Assembly (NCBI GenBank): GCA_037974335.1
Contig: CM075760.1
Span: 35,287,609-35,351,608, forward strand
Length of the DNA: 64,000 nucleotides
Direction: 5' to 3'
Source: Prionace glauca
Lineage: Eukaryota > Chordata > Chondrichthyes > Carcharhiniformes > Carcharhinidae
Below are positions 54,542 through 64,000 of the stretch, in pieces (position 1 is the stretch's first letter; each line of letters begins with the position of its first letter). The notes under the pieces were generated by a model, which saw only the letters and a list, made by a program, of their open reading frames with translations, ran no database searches and was not told the DNA's origin. The translations under genes and the position numbers were made by a program.

Positions 54542-55187
54542 AGAGAACAAAGAACAAAGAACAATCCAGCACGGGAAACAGGCCCTTCGGCCCAACGAGC
54601 CCGCGCCGCCACATCACCCTACACCTATTCTACCCTGCATATCTATGAATGGAATCCTACTCAGTCAGATTCAGGGAAGAAATAGTGTCAATTTGGTAAA
54701 AACCGATTAGCCTGAGAGCACATTTTTGGGGTGTGGGAGGAAACCGGAGCGCCCGGAGGAAACCCACGCAACCATAGGGAGAATGCGCAAACTCCCACAG
54801 ACACAGGCCCAAATCCATGTGCCTGCACAGCCAGCAGTGCTAGTCACTGAGCTGTTGCGGCGCCCATCTACCGGTCCAGGATCAAGCACACACACCGACA
54901 TGAAGTACGAAGCCACTCCTGGAACTTCCAAGAGCAGCCCAGGCACGACCCGCCGTGTGAATGCCTCTCGTTTGACACGAGGTGGACCTCCACCTGTGGA
55001 ATAAAGTCAAAAATATTAATCTTACAGCCTGCCTTTCCGGTGTCTCCCGAGGTTTAACCCTATTTAATATCCCCTACCATATCCCTCCATTCTCGTTTCA
55101 CTCATGTGCCTATCTAACTGCATCTTAAACGAGTCCAACGTTCCTGCCTCCACCACCCTACTCGGTAGCGCGTTCCAAACCCCCACA
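54542..55187 (-). mobile_element. CR1 LINE 3' end, inverted copy of 33-kb one
   Basis: The reverse complement matches 32940-33575 with few differences. It covers the end of ORF2 ('ctactcggtagcgcgttcc'), the whole composite 3' UTR including the SINE-like core, and the (agaacaa)n tail. 5' truncated; young, as judged by its similarity. Confidence 0.88.
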
Positions 55188-55254
55188 ATGCTAACCACCG
55201 TGCCACTGTGTTATAACACTCTCCCCCAGATATCAAACTACCCGCCCCCCCGCC

Positions 55255-56061
55255 ATTAAAATCATAAAATCCCGAAAGTGCATCAAGTCTACATCAAGAG
55301 TATTTCGCCCGATTCCCGTAACCCCACAATGCCCTCTAATGCCCCTAACCTTCACATCTTTGGACATTAAGGGATTGTCAATCCACCTAACCTGCCCATC
55401 TTTCAGACCCCACAGATATTCTGGTCACCCTATTATAAAAAGTATATTATTAAACTAGAAAGAGTGCAGAAAAGATTTACTAGGATGCTTCTGGTTCTTG
55501 ATGGATTGAGATATAAGGAGAAGCTGGATAGACTGTGACTTTTTTCACTGGAGCGTAGGAGGCTGAGGGGTGATCTTATAGAGTTCTATAAAATAATGAG
55601 GGGCACAGATCAGCTTGATAGTCAATATCTCTTCCAAAAGTTAGGGGAGTCTAAAACTCGAGTGCCTAAGTTTAAGATGGGAGGGGAAAGATACAGAAGT
55701 GTCCAGAGGAGCATTTTTTTTCACACAAAGGGTGGTGAGCATCTGGAACAAGCTGCCAGGTTTAGTCGTAGACATGGGTGCAATTTTGTCTTTTAAAATG
55801 CATTTATACAGTTACATGGTTGTAATGGGTATCGAGGGATATGGGCCAAAGACAAGCAATTGGGATGAGCTTAGGGGTTTTTAAAAAGGGCAGCATGGAG
55901 CAGTTGGACTGAAGGGCCTGTTTCCATGCTGTAAACCTCTATGACTCTATATGGGAGGAACATGAAAACCCCACACAGACAATGACCCGAGGCTGGAATT
56001 GAACACGGGTCCTTGACACTAGGAGGCTGCAGTGCTAACCACTGTGCTAATGTGCTGCCAC
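55255..56061 (-). mobile_element. HE1-like SINE split by CR1 LINE
   Basis: SINE parts at 55255-55411 ('catcaagtctacatcaagag', 'cacctaacctgcccatcttt') and 55952-56061 ('atgggaggaacatgaaaacc' to 'ctaaccactgtgctaatgtg'), both minus. A plus-oriented CR1 3' end occupies 55412-55951 ('ttctggtcaccctattataa', KLDRL, 'gactgaagggcctgtttcca'). The LINE therefore inserted into the SINE. Confidence 0.82.
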
Positions 56062-56279
56062 TCAGGCAAGTGTATTTGGAAGGAGCTCAGGACGGGTGGG
56101 GGGGTTGGGGGGGGTGATGATTTCTAGCTCACTTTGATGAGGGGAGGGCTGGAAATCAGAAAAAATAACAGCTTCGCATCAACATTTTCCCTCATTCCTG
56201 CTCTTGTTACTAATTAAAAACCAGCTCACTCCTCCATTCTGCCTATCAATGAGGCTAACAGAAAGCAGGGAAAAGGTTG

Positions 56280-56810
56280 TGGCACAGAAAGAGGCCATTC
56301 AGCCCATCGCATCTTCACCAGCTTGGGAAATAAAGACTTGCCCTTTATTCTAATACCAGTTTCCAGCCATCCAGCCCCTAGCCCCCCTTACTACAGGTTC
56401 CAGCATTTCAGCTATAGATCTGTGTGCGATGCGAGTGAGCCAAGAGATTTCTGGCTGAACCATCAGTTTAGGCAGCGAATTCCAGACACCCACCATCCCT
56501 TGAATGAGAACCTTCTTCCTAATGCCCCTTCTAATCCTTCCACCAATCACTTTATATCTGTGCAGCCAGCACTAACCCCTCTCCCACCTCCCCCATCCCC
56601 ACCCACCCACAATAAGTGACCTCTCTCTGCTCAGGGGAAACAGGCCTTTTCAATCCGCCCTGTCTTGGCTCCCTCATAATTTTGGACACCTCAGTTCGGT
56701 CCCCCACAGCCTCCTCTGCTCTGAGGAAAAAAAACCTTGCCAATCCAGTCTTTCCTCATCACCACAATTCCCCAGCCCTGGCAACACTGTTGTAAATCCA
56801 AATGGTTATC
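56280..56810 (-). repeat. Old LINE 3' region
   Basis: The minus strand reads RGIRKKVLIQGMVGVWNSLP and a leftward tail 'aaagaggccattcagcccat'. Diverged from the other CR1 copies. Confidence 0.65.
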
Positions 56811-56874
56811 CAATCCGACTAAACTGTCCATTTAACATTGTCCCATCGCCAACTGTGAACAACCACCAGATACT

Positions 56875-57172
56875 GGCACCACTGTGGCACACTGGTTCGC
56901 ACTGCTGCCTCAAAGGGACTTGGTTCAATTCTGGCCTCGTGTGACTGTGTGGAGTTTTCATGTTCTCCCCATGTCTGTGTGGATTTCCTCTGGGTCCTCC
57001 GGTTTCCTCCCACTGTTTAAAGATGTGTGGGAGAGGTTGATTGGTCATGCTTTAGTGACAGGGGGAGTTGCAGGGTAAATGTGTGGGATACGAAGACAGG
57101 GCATGGATGGGATTGTGGTTAGTGCAGACTTGATGGACCGAATGGCCTCCCCCTGTACTGTCGGGATTTTAC
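56875..57172 (+). mobile_element. HE1-like SINE, full length
   Basis: Starts with a tRNA-like head (ggcaccactgtggcacactg, A box; ttggttcaattctggcctc, B box), continues 'gtgtggatttcctctgggtc' and ends 'cgaatggcctccccctgtac' plus 'tgtcgggattttacac'. About 298 bp, with all parts in order. Confidence 0.88.
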
Positions 57173-57409
57173 ACACAAATGAGGAACAGAGACTTTGCAA
57201 ATGTTGGGATACTTATTCAGAAATCAATGGGATATTTCTTGACATGTTCAGGTAAATCTCAATGATGGTCATTGTCCAGGTCTACATTAAAACAATGGTG
57301 CAGTCCAAGGTTAAAAGTGATTTATCCTGAAATTGGACATTGCCACTGACTCCCAATATAACCGAGAGATGCAAACTCACATCACACCCTGATGTAGCGA
57401 AGGGGACCC

Positions 57410-58088
57410 CTCTCAGTCATTACAATCTGGGCCTTGTGTCAGTAATCTCTGTCCTAAGCCTCTCTCAGTTATTACAATCTGGGCCTTGTATCAGTAATCT
57501 CTGCCCTAAACCTCTCTCAGTTGTTACAATCTGGGCCTTGTATCAGTAATCTCTGCCCTAAACCTCTCTCAGTTATTACAATCTGGGCCTTGTATCAGTA
57601 ATCTAGTATCAGTATTCTTTGCTGTAAACCTCTCTCAGTTATTACAATCTGGACCTTGTATCAGTAATCTCTGCCCTAAACCTCTCTCAATTATTACAAT
57701 CTGGGCCTTGTATCAGTAATCTAGTATCAGTATTCTTTGCTGTAAACCTCTCTCAGTTATTACAATCTGGACCTTGTATCAGTAATCTCTGCCCTAAACC
57801 TCTCTCAATTATTACAATCTGGGCCTTGTATCAGTAATCTCTGCACTCAACCTCTCTCAGTTATTGCAGTCTGAGCCTAGTATCAGTATTCTTTGTTGTA
57901 AACCTCTCTCAGTTATTACAATCTGGGCCTTGTATCAGTAACCACTGCTCTAAACCTCTCTCAGTTATTACAATGTTCGCCGTGAGTCAGTAACCTCTAC
58001 CCTAAAACTCTCTCAGGTCTTATAATCTGGGTCTTGTATCAGTAAACTGTGCCCGAAACTTCTCTCAGTTATTACAATCTGGACCTTA
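57410..58088 (+). repeat. 52-bp minisatellite, about 12.5 units
   Basis: Unit: 'cctctctcagttattacaat' + 'ctgggccttgtatcagtaat' + 'ctctgccctaaa'. Units 4 and 6 (about 57565 and 57683) are 66 bp, carrying an extra 'agtatcagtattctttgctg' that matches the 3' half of unit 9 (near 57850). Units 5 and 7 are identical, showing duplication of a two-unit block. The right-hand units are more diverged. Confidence 0.93.
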
Positions 58089-58799
58089 AGTAGAGGACAC
58101 AGAGATTTAATATAACTGAAAACAGAATTGAAGGGGGTGATAAGGAGTATGATCTGGAATGCACAACCTGACAGGTGCTAGAAGCAGGTTTAATAATAAG
58201 TTTAAAAGGAAATTGGATGAATATTGACAGAGTTATTGTGAATTGGATTAATGAAATAGTTCATTCATTTTGGTAGCATTTTGAATGTTTCCCCCGTAAG
58301 GTTTTAATATTTGATCTTTTCAGTCACAATGTGTCTGAAACAGAAGATTAAACCCTTGGGTTTGATGAACTGTCAGATCTGTTTCCTATGTGTCTGAGTA
58401 ACTTGAGAACTGCAGATAACCATGAGAAGGAACTGATTATTTTCAGTTCCTCTAACAGATACACCTCAGATATCAGAAATCTCAGGAGATCCTCATGCTC
58501 TCATTATTCTCGCCACAAATATAAAAGCTCTCAGTCAGGCTGAGTCAGTCACATGTGTCTCTGTTATAATGTTTCCACTTCTATTTTATCACTCACTTCC
58601 CAGTGACACTCACCATAACACAGACAGTTTAAAATATCATTGCTCCCTTACATCTTGTCCTCCTATTGTAATCGGATGTTTATTGGGCCTCTTGTCTCCC
58701 TTAAGGTCAGATTACCTGCAGTTCAAATGACCTCATAGACACTGAAACCAACCTTTGTGATTATTATTACACCAGCCCCAGGAGCTGCAGTTGTAAAAT
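58089..58799. other. Intergenic, nothing recognised
   Basis: A weak LINE-like stretch ('gaatgcacaacctgacaggt', about 58155-58230) is all that is seen. No gene. Confidence 0.4.
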
Positions 58800-58965
58800 A
58801 CAGTAAGAAGTCTCACAACACCAGATTAAGTCCAAACAGTTTGTTTGATAGTAAAGCTTGTGGGATTACTATCAAATAAACTGGTTGAACTTAAACCTGG
58901 CGTTGTGAGACTTCTTGCTGTGTTTACCCCAGTCCAACGCCGGCATCTCTATGTAATGACTACCA
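58800..58965. mobile_element. Penelope-like 3' ends as a palindrome
   Basis: Left arm 58800-58854 ('acagtaagaagtctcacaac'...) and right arm 58866-58921 (...'gttgtgagacttcttgctgt') are inverted copies of the Penelope-like terminus, separated by 11 nt. The right side continues into 'ccccagtccaacgccggcat'. No coding part remains. Confidence 0.75.
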
Positions 58966-59369
58966 TCGACGTTGTAAAATACAGCAGAATTGGAATAACT
59001 GACAGGTTATTGTTTGATACTGACAGTGGCAGAGTAACACACACTGGAATTTAAAAACATTATATCAATAGATCATGACTCAGTCACACTATCAAATGAA
59101 ACCTAAATTTTGGTTATGGTGCACTGGATACTGACTGTATTATCATTACATTGGATCTAATGCTGTGTTCACTAACATACTGCAATGTGACTCTTATTAT
59201 GTGAACAAACACTGTTTATGTTACACTCAGAGTCAGTCAGTGTTTTACTGTGTTTTCTCTGTGCTCCATCTCCACTCTGATTGGACTGGAGCCTGTGTGT
59301 GGGTCATTGTTACACTGAGACTCTGTTATTATTGGACAAGCAGCAAGTCATTGTCACAATACTGGTCTG

Positions 59370-59790
59370 ATTGACAGCGGCGCGGACCATTGGGAACAGG
59401 GGGCGGTGCTGGAGGACTGATCTGGAGCGCTCGGTCCTCCAACCAATCGGAACGAAAGATGGGCGGGCCCAGCTTTGACTGGAGCATGCGCAGTGTGAGT
59501 AATGGCGATGGAAAACGGTTTTTGTTTTGGGCTCGGAAATCTGTTCGAGGTGATTGGCGGTACGGAGAGAGCAATGGATCGCCCAGACGGGTGAAAACGC
59601 TGCGTAAGCATGTGGTGTAAGTAGCAAACCGCGGAAGAGGTCTTCCCGGACCCAGTTTGTACCGAGCAGGGCCGCAGCTCCTCAGGTTCGCTCCGAGTTA
59701 CCGTTCGCCATCTTTATTGGGGGCAATATGCAGCGGTGCGCACACGAGGCCGCCATGTTTGTGTAGGGCAACGATGTCATTAAGTGGGAG
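59370..59790. promoter_or_regulatory. CpG-rich promoter-like island
   Basis: CpG-dense block with CCAAT motifs in both orientations (ccaaccaatcgg near 59438; attggg near 59390), GC boxes (gggggcgg, gggcggg), an NRF1-like gcatgcgcag (near 59483) and YY1-type gccgccatgtttg near 59750. Donor-like GTGAGT (near 59493) and GTAAGT (near 59617) could end a first exon on the plus strand. No downstream gene was identified. Confidence 0.6.
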
Positions 59791-59909
59791 GAGCTTGTTT
59801 CCCTTTGTTCAGAATGGAGACAACTTGTCCATCAAACTGCATCAACCCTCTGAGTCCCAATGTCTCATTGATGAGGCAGAGCGGTGACAGAGAACGAAAA
59901 ATAAAGGGA

Positions 59910-60260
59910 AATAAAAACAGAAAATACTGTAAAATCTAAGCAGATCTGACAGCATCTGTGGAGAGAGAATAGAACACTCTCCCCACTCACATTGTCTGTA
60001 CCTTTAAGACTTGATTAACTGCAAAAATTTGCATTCCAACCATTATTTTGTGAATTGAGTTTGTGTCTTTCTATGCCTTGTTTGTGGACAGAACTCCCAC
60101 TCACCTGACGAACGAGCAGCACACAGAAAGCTAGTGGATTTTGCTACCAAGTAAACCCATTGCACTTTAATCTGGTGCATTGAGACTTCTTACTGTGTTT
60201 ACCCCGGTCCAACACCACCATCTCCACTTCAGAGAAAATAGAACCAACGTTTCGAGACTG
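59910..60260 (+). mobile_element. Short repeat split by Penelope-like 3' end
   Basis: The outer repeat (59910-59975 and 60231-60260) matches that at 3816-3940. The insert at 59976-60230 is a plus-oriented Penelope-like 3' UTR ('ccactcacattgtctgtacc' to 'ccggtccaacaccaccatct'). Flanking 14-mers agagagaatagaac (59962-59975) and agagaaaatagaac (60231-60244) differ at one position, fitting a target-site duplication. Confidence 0.8.
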
Positions 60261-60439
60261 GATGACCCAGAAAGCTTGTACATGTGTAAACAGAGCATGT
60301 AAACTTCGACACCTCCATGTACCTTTGTACACCTCTATCAATCCACTTTGCTCCAAGGAGAACAACCCCAATTTATCTGAAAAAGAGGATACTGCAAGAA
60401 GGTAAAAGTGAAGGTAAGAGTTTTATAAATGTTCTTAAA

Positions 60440-61160
60440 TAATTTAATTGGTGCTCAAAATGTCAGTCAGTGGGGTTAAGTGCTGCACTTGTGAGATGTG
60501 GGAGATCTGTGATGCTTCCAGCGTCCCGGATGACTAAATCTACAGGAAATGCACCCACTTGCAGCTCCTTACGGCCAGCATGGATAGGTTGGAGCAACAG
60601 TTGGATGCACTTAGCAGAATGAAGATGACGGAAAGTGTCATAGATAGGAGCTTTAGAAACTTGGCCACACCCAAGGTGCAGGCAGATAGATGGGTGACTG
60701 CTAGAAGGGGCAGGCAGTCAGCATAGGAATCCCCTGTGGTCATCTCCTTCTCTAACAAGTACACTGTTTTGGATACTGTTGGAGGGTTATAGCCTATTGG
60801 GGGATAAATACAGCAAACAGAGCACTGGCACCACGGCTGGCTTTGTTATTAAGCAGGGAGGTACAAAGAGCACTAGAGCAATAGTTATAAGGAGCTCTAT
60901 AGTTAGGGGTGCAAATAGGTGCTTCTGTGGGCATGAAAGAGACTTCAGGATGTTGTGTTGCCTCCCTGGTGTCAGGGTCCAGGAAGTCTCTAAAAGGGTA
61001 GTAAGCATTCTGAAGTGAGAGAGTGAACAACCAGTGGCCATGGTACATATTGGTACACAGGTAGGAAGAGTGACGATGTCCTGCAACAGCAGTTAAGGGA
61101 GTTAGGTAGAAAGTTAAAAAGCAGGACCTCTTGGGTTGTAATCACAGGATTGCTCCCTGT
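60440..61160 (+). repeat. CR1 LINE ORF1 fragment
   Basis: Decayed frames read VKCCTCEMWEICDASSVPDD (zinc-finger start), then CFCGHERDFRMLCCLPGVRV and VVSILK, then MVHIGTQ and KSRTSW-like text. These match the zinc-finger and esterase-like blocks of the 29-kb LINE ORF1. Several stops are present. Confidence 0.75.
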
Positions 61161-61514
61161 GCCACCTATCCACTGTCATCTCTTAAAGTAACTCTCCCCA
61201 ATCTATCAAGGCCAACTCACGTCTCATAACCTCATAGTTTTCTTAAGATTGAGCACCCTCATCTCCGAATCAACTACCTCATTCTCCAGTTTGATTTTAA
61301 AAAATCTATCATGTTGCAGTTGCTCATCCCGAAGGGGTCTGGTACAATTGGATTGGCAATGATTCCCTTCTCACTACACAGTACTGGCTTGCTGGCTTGC
61401 TCTCCAGTTGGTTCCTCCACATATTGGTCAATTAAACCATCCTGTATACATTCCAGGAATTCTCTTCTACGGCATTGTGGCTAATTTGATTTGCTCAATC
61501 TATGTGCAAATTAA

Positions 61515-62120
61515 AATCATGATGTGGGTGTGCCGGCATTGGACTGGCGTAAACACAGTAAAAAGTCTGACAACACCAGGTTTTAGTCCAACTGATTTAT
61601 TTGATAATATTCTCACAAGCAAGTAAGCTTTCGAGGGGACTGCCTCTTCGTCAGGTGAATGGAGAGTTCTGGCCTCAGACAGAGCATATAAAGCACAGAC
61701 AGTTGCTGATTAGAATGCGAATCCTTACACCTAACCTGCTGTTCAAGTCTTAAAGTGGCTGATAATGCGAGTGGAAGGAGCACTGATCACAGTTTAAAGA
61801 GATGTGTATTGTCTCCAGACAGTACAGTAAGTGAGGTTTTGCAAACCCAGGCAAGTCACGAGGGTTACAGATAGTGCGACATGAACCCAAGATCCCTGTT
61901 GAGACCGTCCTCATGTGTGCGGAACTTGGCTATCAGTCTCTGTTCAGCGACTCTGCGCTGTCGTGTGTCATGAAGGCCGCCTTGGAGAATGCTTACCCGA
62001 AGGTCAGAGGCTGAATGCCCGTGACCGCTGAAGTGTTCGCCAACAGGAAGGGAACAGTCTTGCCTGGTGACTGTCGAGCGATGTTCATTCATCCGTTGTC
62101 GTAGCGTCTGCATGGTCAAT
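61515..62120 (-). mobile_element. Penelope-like element 3' part with GIY-YIG end
   Basis: The minus strand encodes TLRQRMNEHRSTVTRQDCSL then PVGEHFSGHGHSASDLRVSI and LNRDLGFMSHYL (61865-62119), the C-terminal GIY-YIG-type endonuclease region of Penelope-like elements. Its 3' UTR runs left to 'ccggcattggactggcgtaa' at about 61530. The upstream reverse transcriptase is absent. Confidence 0.78.
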
Positions 62121-62574
62121 CAGCAACCATTGGGGGAATGGTTGGAAAGCAGAGGATGGTGATTTAAGGTAAATGGTGACAGGGCAAAAAGAACTAATTG
62201 GTTGAATGGACGAGTAATTTGCATATTTAATTTATTGCAGAGAAAAGTTACATGATCAGTTTTGTTCAACAGAATGTGAAGAGAAAAATGGAAATGATGA
62301 AAACGCTATGAAAGTGAATATAGACGCAGAGGGACTTGAGTGAACATGTGTATAAATCATTCATGATGCAAGACAGGTTGAGACAGCTGCAAACAAAAAA
62401 AAAGTGAATAGTTTTTGTCTATTGGGGAAAAGAATACAGAAGCAAGGAAGTTGTGCTAATTTGTAGAAAACACTTGGAAAATCGTCAACCGAAAAGTTCG
62501 GTCCAATTTTCGGCACCGAACTCAGGCAGAATGTAAAGTCAATAGGCTGGATGTAACGGAAAGCACGAGAATAA

Positions 62575-62975
62575 CTCCAGAGATTAGAAACTTCGGGGAC
62601 GAAAATATTTTGGAGAGGATCGGGCTAATTTCCTTGATAGAAAGTTGCTGATGTGAATTTAACGAGGCATTCAAAATCCTGAGGGGTCTTGACAGAGTAG
62701 ATAGAGAGAAACTGGTCAGTGGCAGAAGGAGTTTGACACAGAGGGCGCGGGTTGTAGTAAATTGGTGAAAGAAACATGGAGACATCAGGAAATACATTTT
62801 CAGACAGTGAGCGATCCAGATCAGGAATGTGCTGTTTGAGAGTGTGGTGCAGGCAGCGCCAATTAATGGTTTCAAAATTGGATTGGATAATTGTCTGAAA
62901 ATGAACAAAATGCTAGACTGTGGGGTCCAGAGTGTTATTGGACGAATTGCTCCTTTCGAGGGCCAACACACACAT
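62575..62975 (+). repeat. Old LINE 3' region
   Basis: 'aatcctgaggggtcttgaca' and 'gagtagatagagagaaactg' then 'caggaatgtgctgtttgaga' resemble the RGLDRVDREKL...RNVLFESVV C-terminus of a LINE ORF2. Broken. The open frame on the opposite strand is a shadow. Confidence 0.6.
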
Positions 62976-63459
62976 GACGCTTCAAAATGGCCTTCTTCTC
63001 TGCTGTAAGTACTTTATCAATGTTGAAAGGGTGACAGTGGCAGAGTGGTAATATCTCTGTGAGGGTAGGCCAATTTCTCAAGATAAATATTCAAGTCCAA
63101 CTACAACAGACTTCAAAATGCAATTACAATTTTGAATGTAAAGGTCATTTCCGTGATTGCGGCCATGACTTGAAATATATCAGATTCTCTAATGCCCTAC
63201 AGAAAATAAAACTTTCCATCTTTTCCCAGTTTAGCCCAGAGGTGACTCTAGGCGCACACGTCCTTGGCTATTACGTGCCTTTTATGATGGTCAAGAAAAC
63301 CAGTAATTCAGTGTATTAGCGATTGCCAATATATGCTGGCCTTACCAGCTGGACATTCAGCCCATGAAAGAATGAGAAACAGCAACTGAAATCAGCATTT
63401 CACAACTCCTGCAATAGCAAAGCTTGTCCAGGAGATGGCAGCGAAACGGCACTTTTTGG

Positions 63460-63830
63460 CACGACAATATACAGAAGATCGTCTCAGTTATTTCTGTAAC
63501 AGACTCAGTCTTTGCCCATCCTAAACGTGACCCAGTTTATATGACACGAAATCATATTTCTGATTATATGACAATAATCTCAGTTGATTCTGTACTCAGC
63601 AAAATCCCAGTTGTTTGAGTATGGCATGTCTCTGTTTATATGAGAAAACACCACGCTGGTTAGAGAGTGTTAGATCCTGTATACACCCTCTCAGTAATGG
63701 CTGAACTGGGCCCAGTCTGCATCTATATTAGTACAGGTGCTGTAAAGATATCTGGTGTATTCGGCCCTGTCTCAATATTACTGCACGAAACCAGTCTCTC
63801 GATTATATTGCAACAGATAGTATTAGTTGG
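63460..63830. repeat. Degenerate 30-35-bp tandem repeat
   Basis: Loose recurrence of 'ctgtttatatgagaaaac' and 'cagtttatatgacacgaaat' types. Resembles 2440-2700. Boundaries are uncertain. Confidence 0.4.
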
Positions 63831-63881
63831 ATTCGCCATGCAAAATTGCCCGTTCTTTTCCCTCAGAATATGTGGAATAGC

Positions 63882-64000
63882 CATGGTAAATGTGTGGGGC
63901 TAACGGGGATAGGGCAGAGGGGAGGACCTGGGATGGGATGTAGACTCAGTGGGCCAGATAGCCTTTCTTCTGAACTGTAGAAATTTTATGGTTTTATGTC
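63882..64000 (+). mobile_element. HE1-like SINE 3' end
   Basis: 'aaatgtgtggggctaacggg' then 'gactcagtgggccagatagc' and 'gaactgtagaaattttatgg'. Runs off the window end. Confidence 0.7.

Noticed and set aside
62522-62971. 149-codon minus-strand frame
   Set aside because: Antisense of an old LINE 3' region.
1-64000. CRISPR arrays, operons, prokaryotic signals
   Set aside because: The window is vertebrate; tandem repeats here lack the spacer-repeat structure of CRISPR.

Overview
The window looks like a cartilaginous-fish (shark-type elasmobranch) genome. The strongest evidence is one complete germline immunoglobulin heavy-chain cluster in the compact V-D1-D2-J-C layout peculiar to sharks and their relatives. 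The rest is interspersed with elasmobranch-style repeats: tRNA-derived SINEs resembling HE1, CR1-clade LINEs, Penelope-like elements and long simple repeats. All identifications are from reading the sequence; no database search was run, so the species is not named.

Layout. 0-7.2 kb: AT-rich, gene-poor, with SINE fragments and decayed tandem repeats. 7.2-27.24 kb (+ strand): an IgM heavy-chain cluster with TATA box, leader, VH with 23-RSS, D1 (12/22-bp RSSs), D2 (12/12), JH (23-RSS), a 10.5-kb J-C intron, CH1, CH2, CH3, CH4 with a secreted tail, and two membrane exons. Every splice junction from JH to TM1 keeps phase 1, and I see no lesion, so one rearrangement could yield both secreted and membrane IgM. 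The J-C intron holds old tandem duplications, a 2-kb CTCA array and a 0.8-kb purine (G-rich coding-strand) array with repeated AGCT. 27.2-29.0 kb: G-rich repeats and LINE/SINE remains.

29.0-33.6 kb (+): a near-full-length CR1-clade LINE with 5' region, ORF1 (zinc-finger plus esterase-like domain), ORF2 (endonuclease plus reverse transcriptase) and a 3' UTR with a SINE-like core. It has about three frameshifts. 34.7-40.1 kb (+): a two-exon GPR139-like class A receptor, intact as read, with Penelope, SINE and LINE insertions in its intron. 40.1-45.6 kb: nested LINE remains, mostly minus strand, and two candidate solo LTR fossils.

46.1-52.0 kb: six tRNA or tRNA-like loci on both strands: Lys (T-arm deleted), Glu-CTC, Asn-GTT, Gly-GCC, a Gln-like copy with a UUA (ochre-reading) anticodon, and Arg-ACG. 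53.3-54.1 kb and 59.4-59.8 kb: two CpG-rich promoter-like islands, the first with a four-copy 33-bp array. 54.2-64 kb otherwise: nested SINE/LINE/Penelope insertions and a 52-bp minisatellite. The genes are mostly independent of one another; only the IgH segments act together, through V(D)J recombination and alternative RNA processing of the CH4/TM exons.
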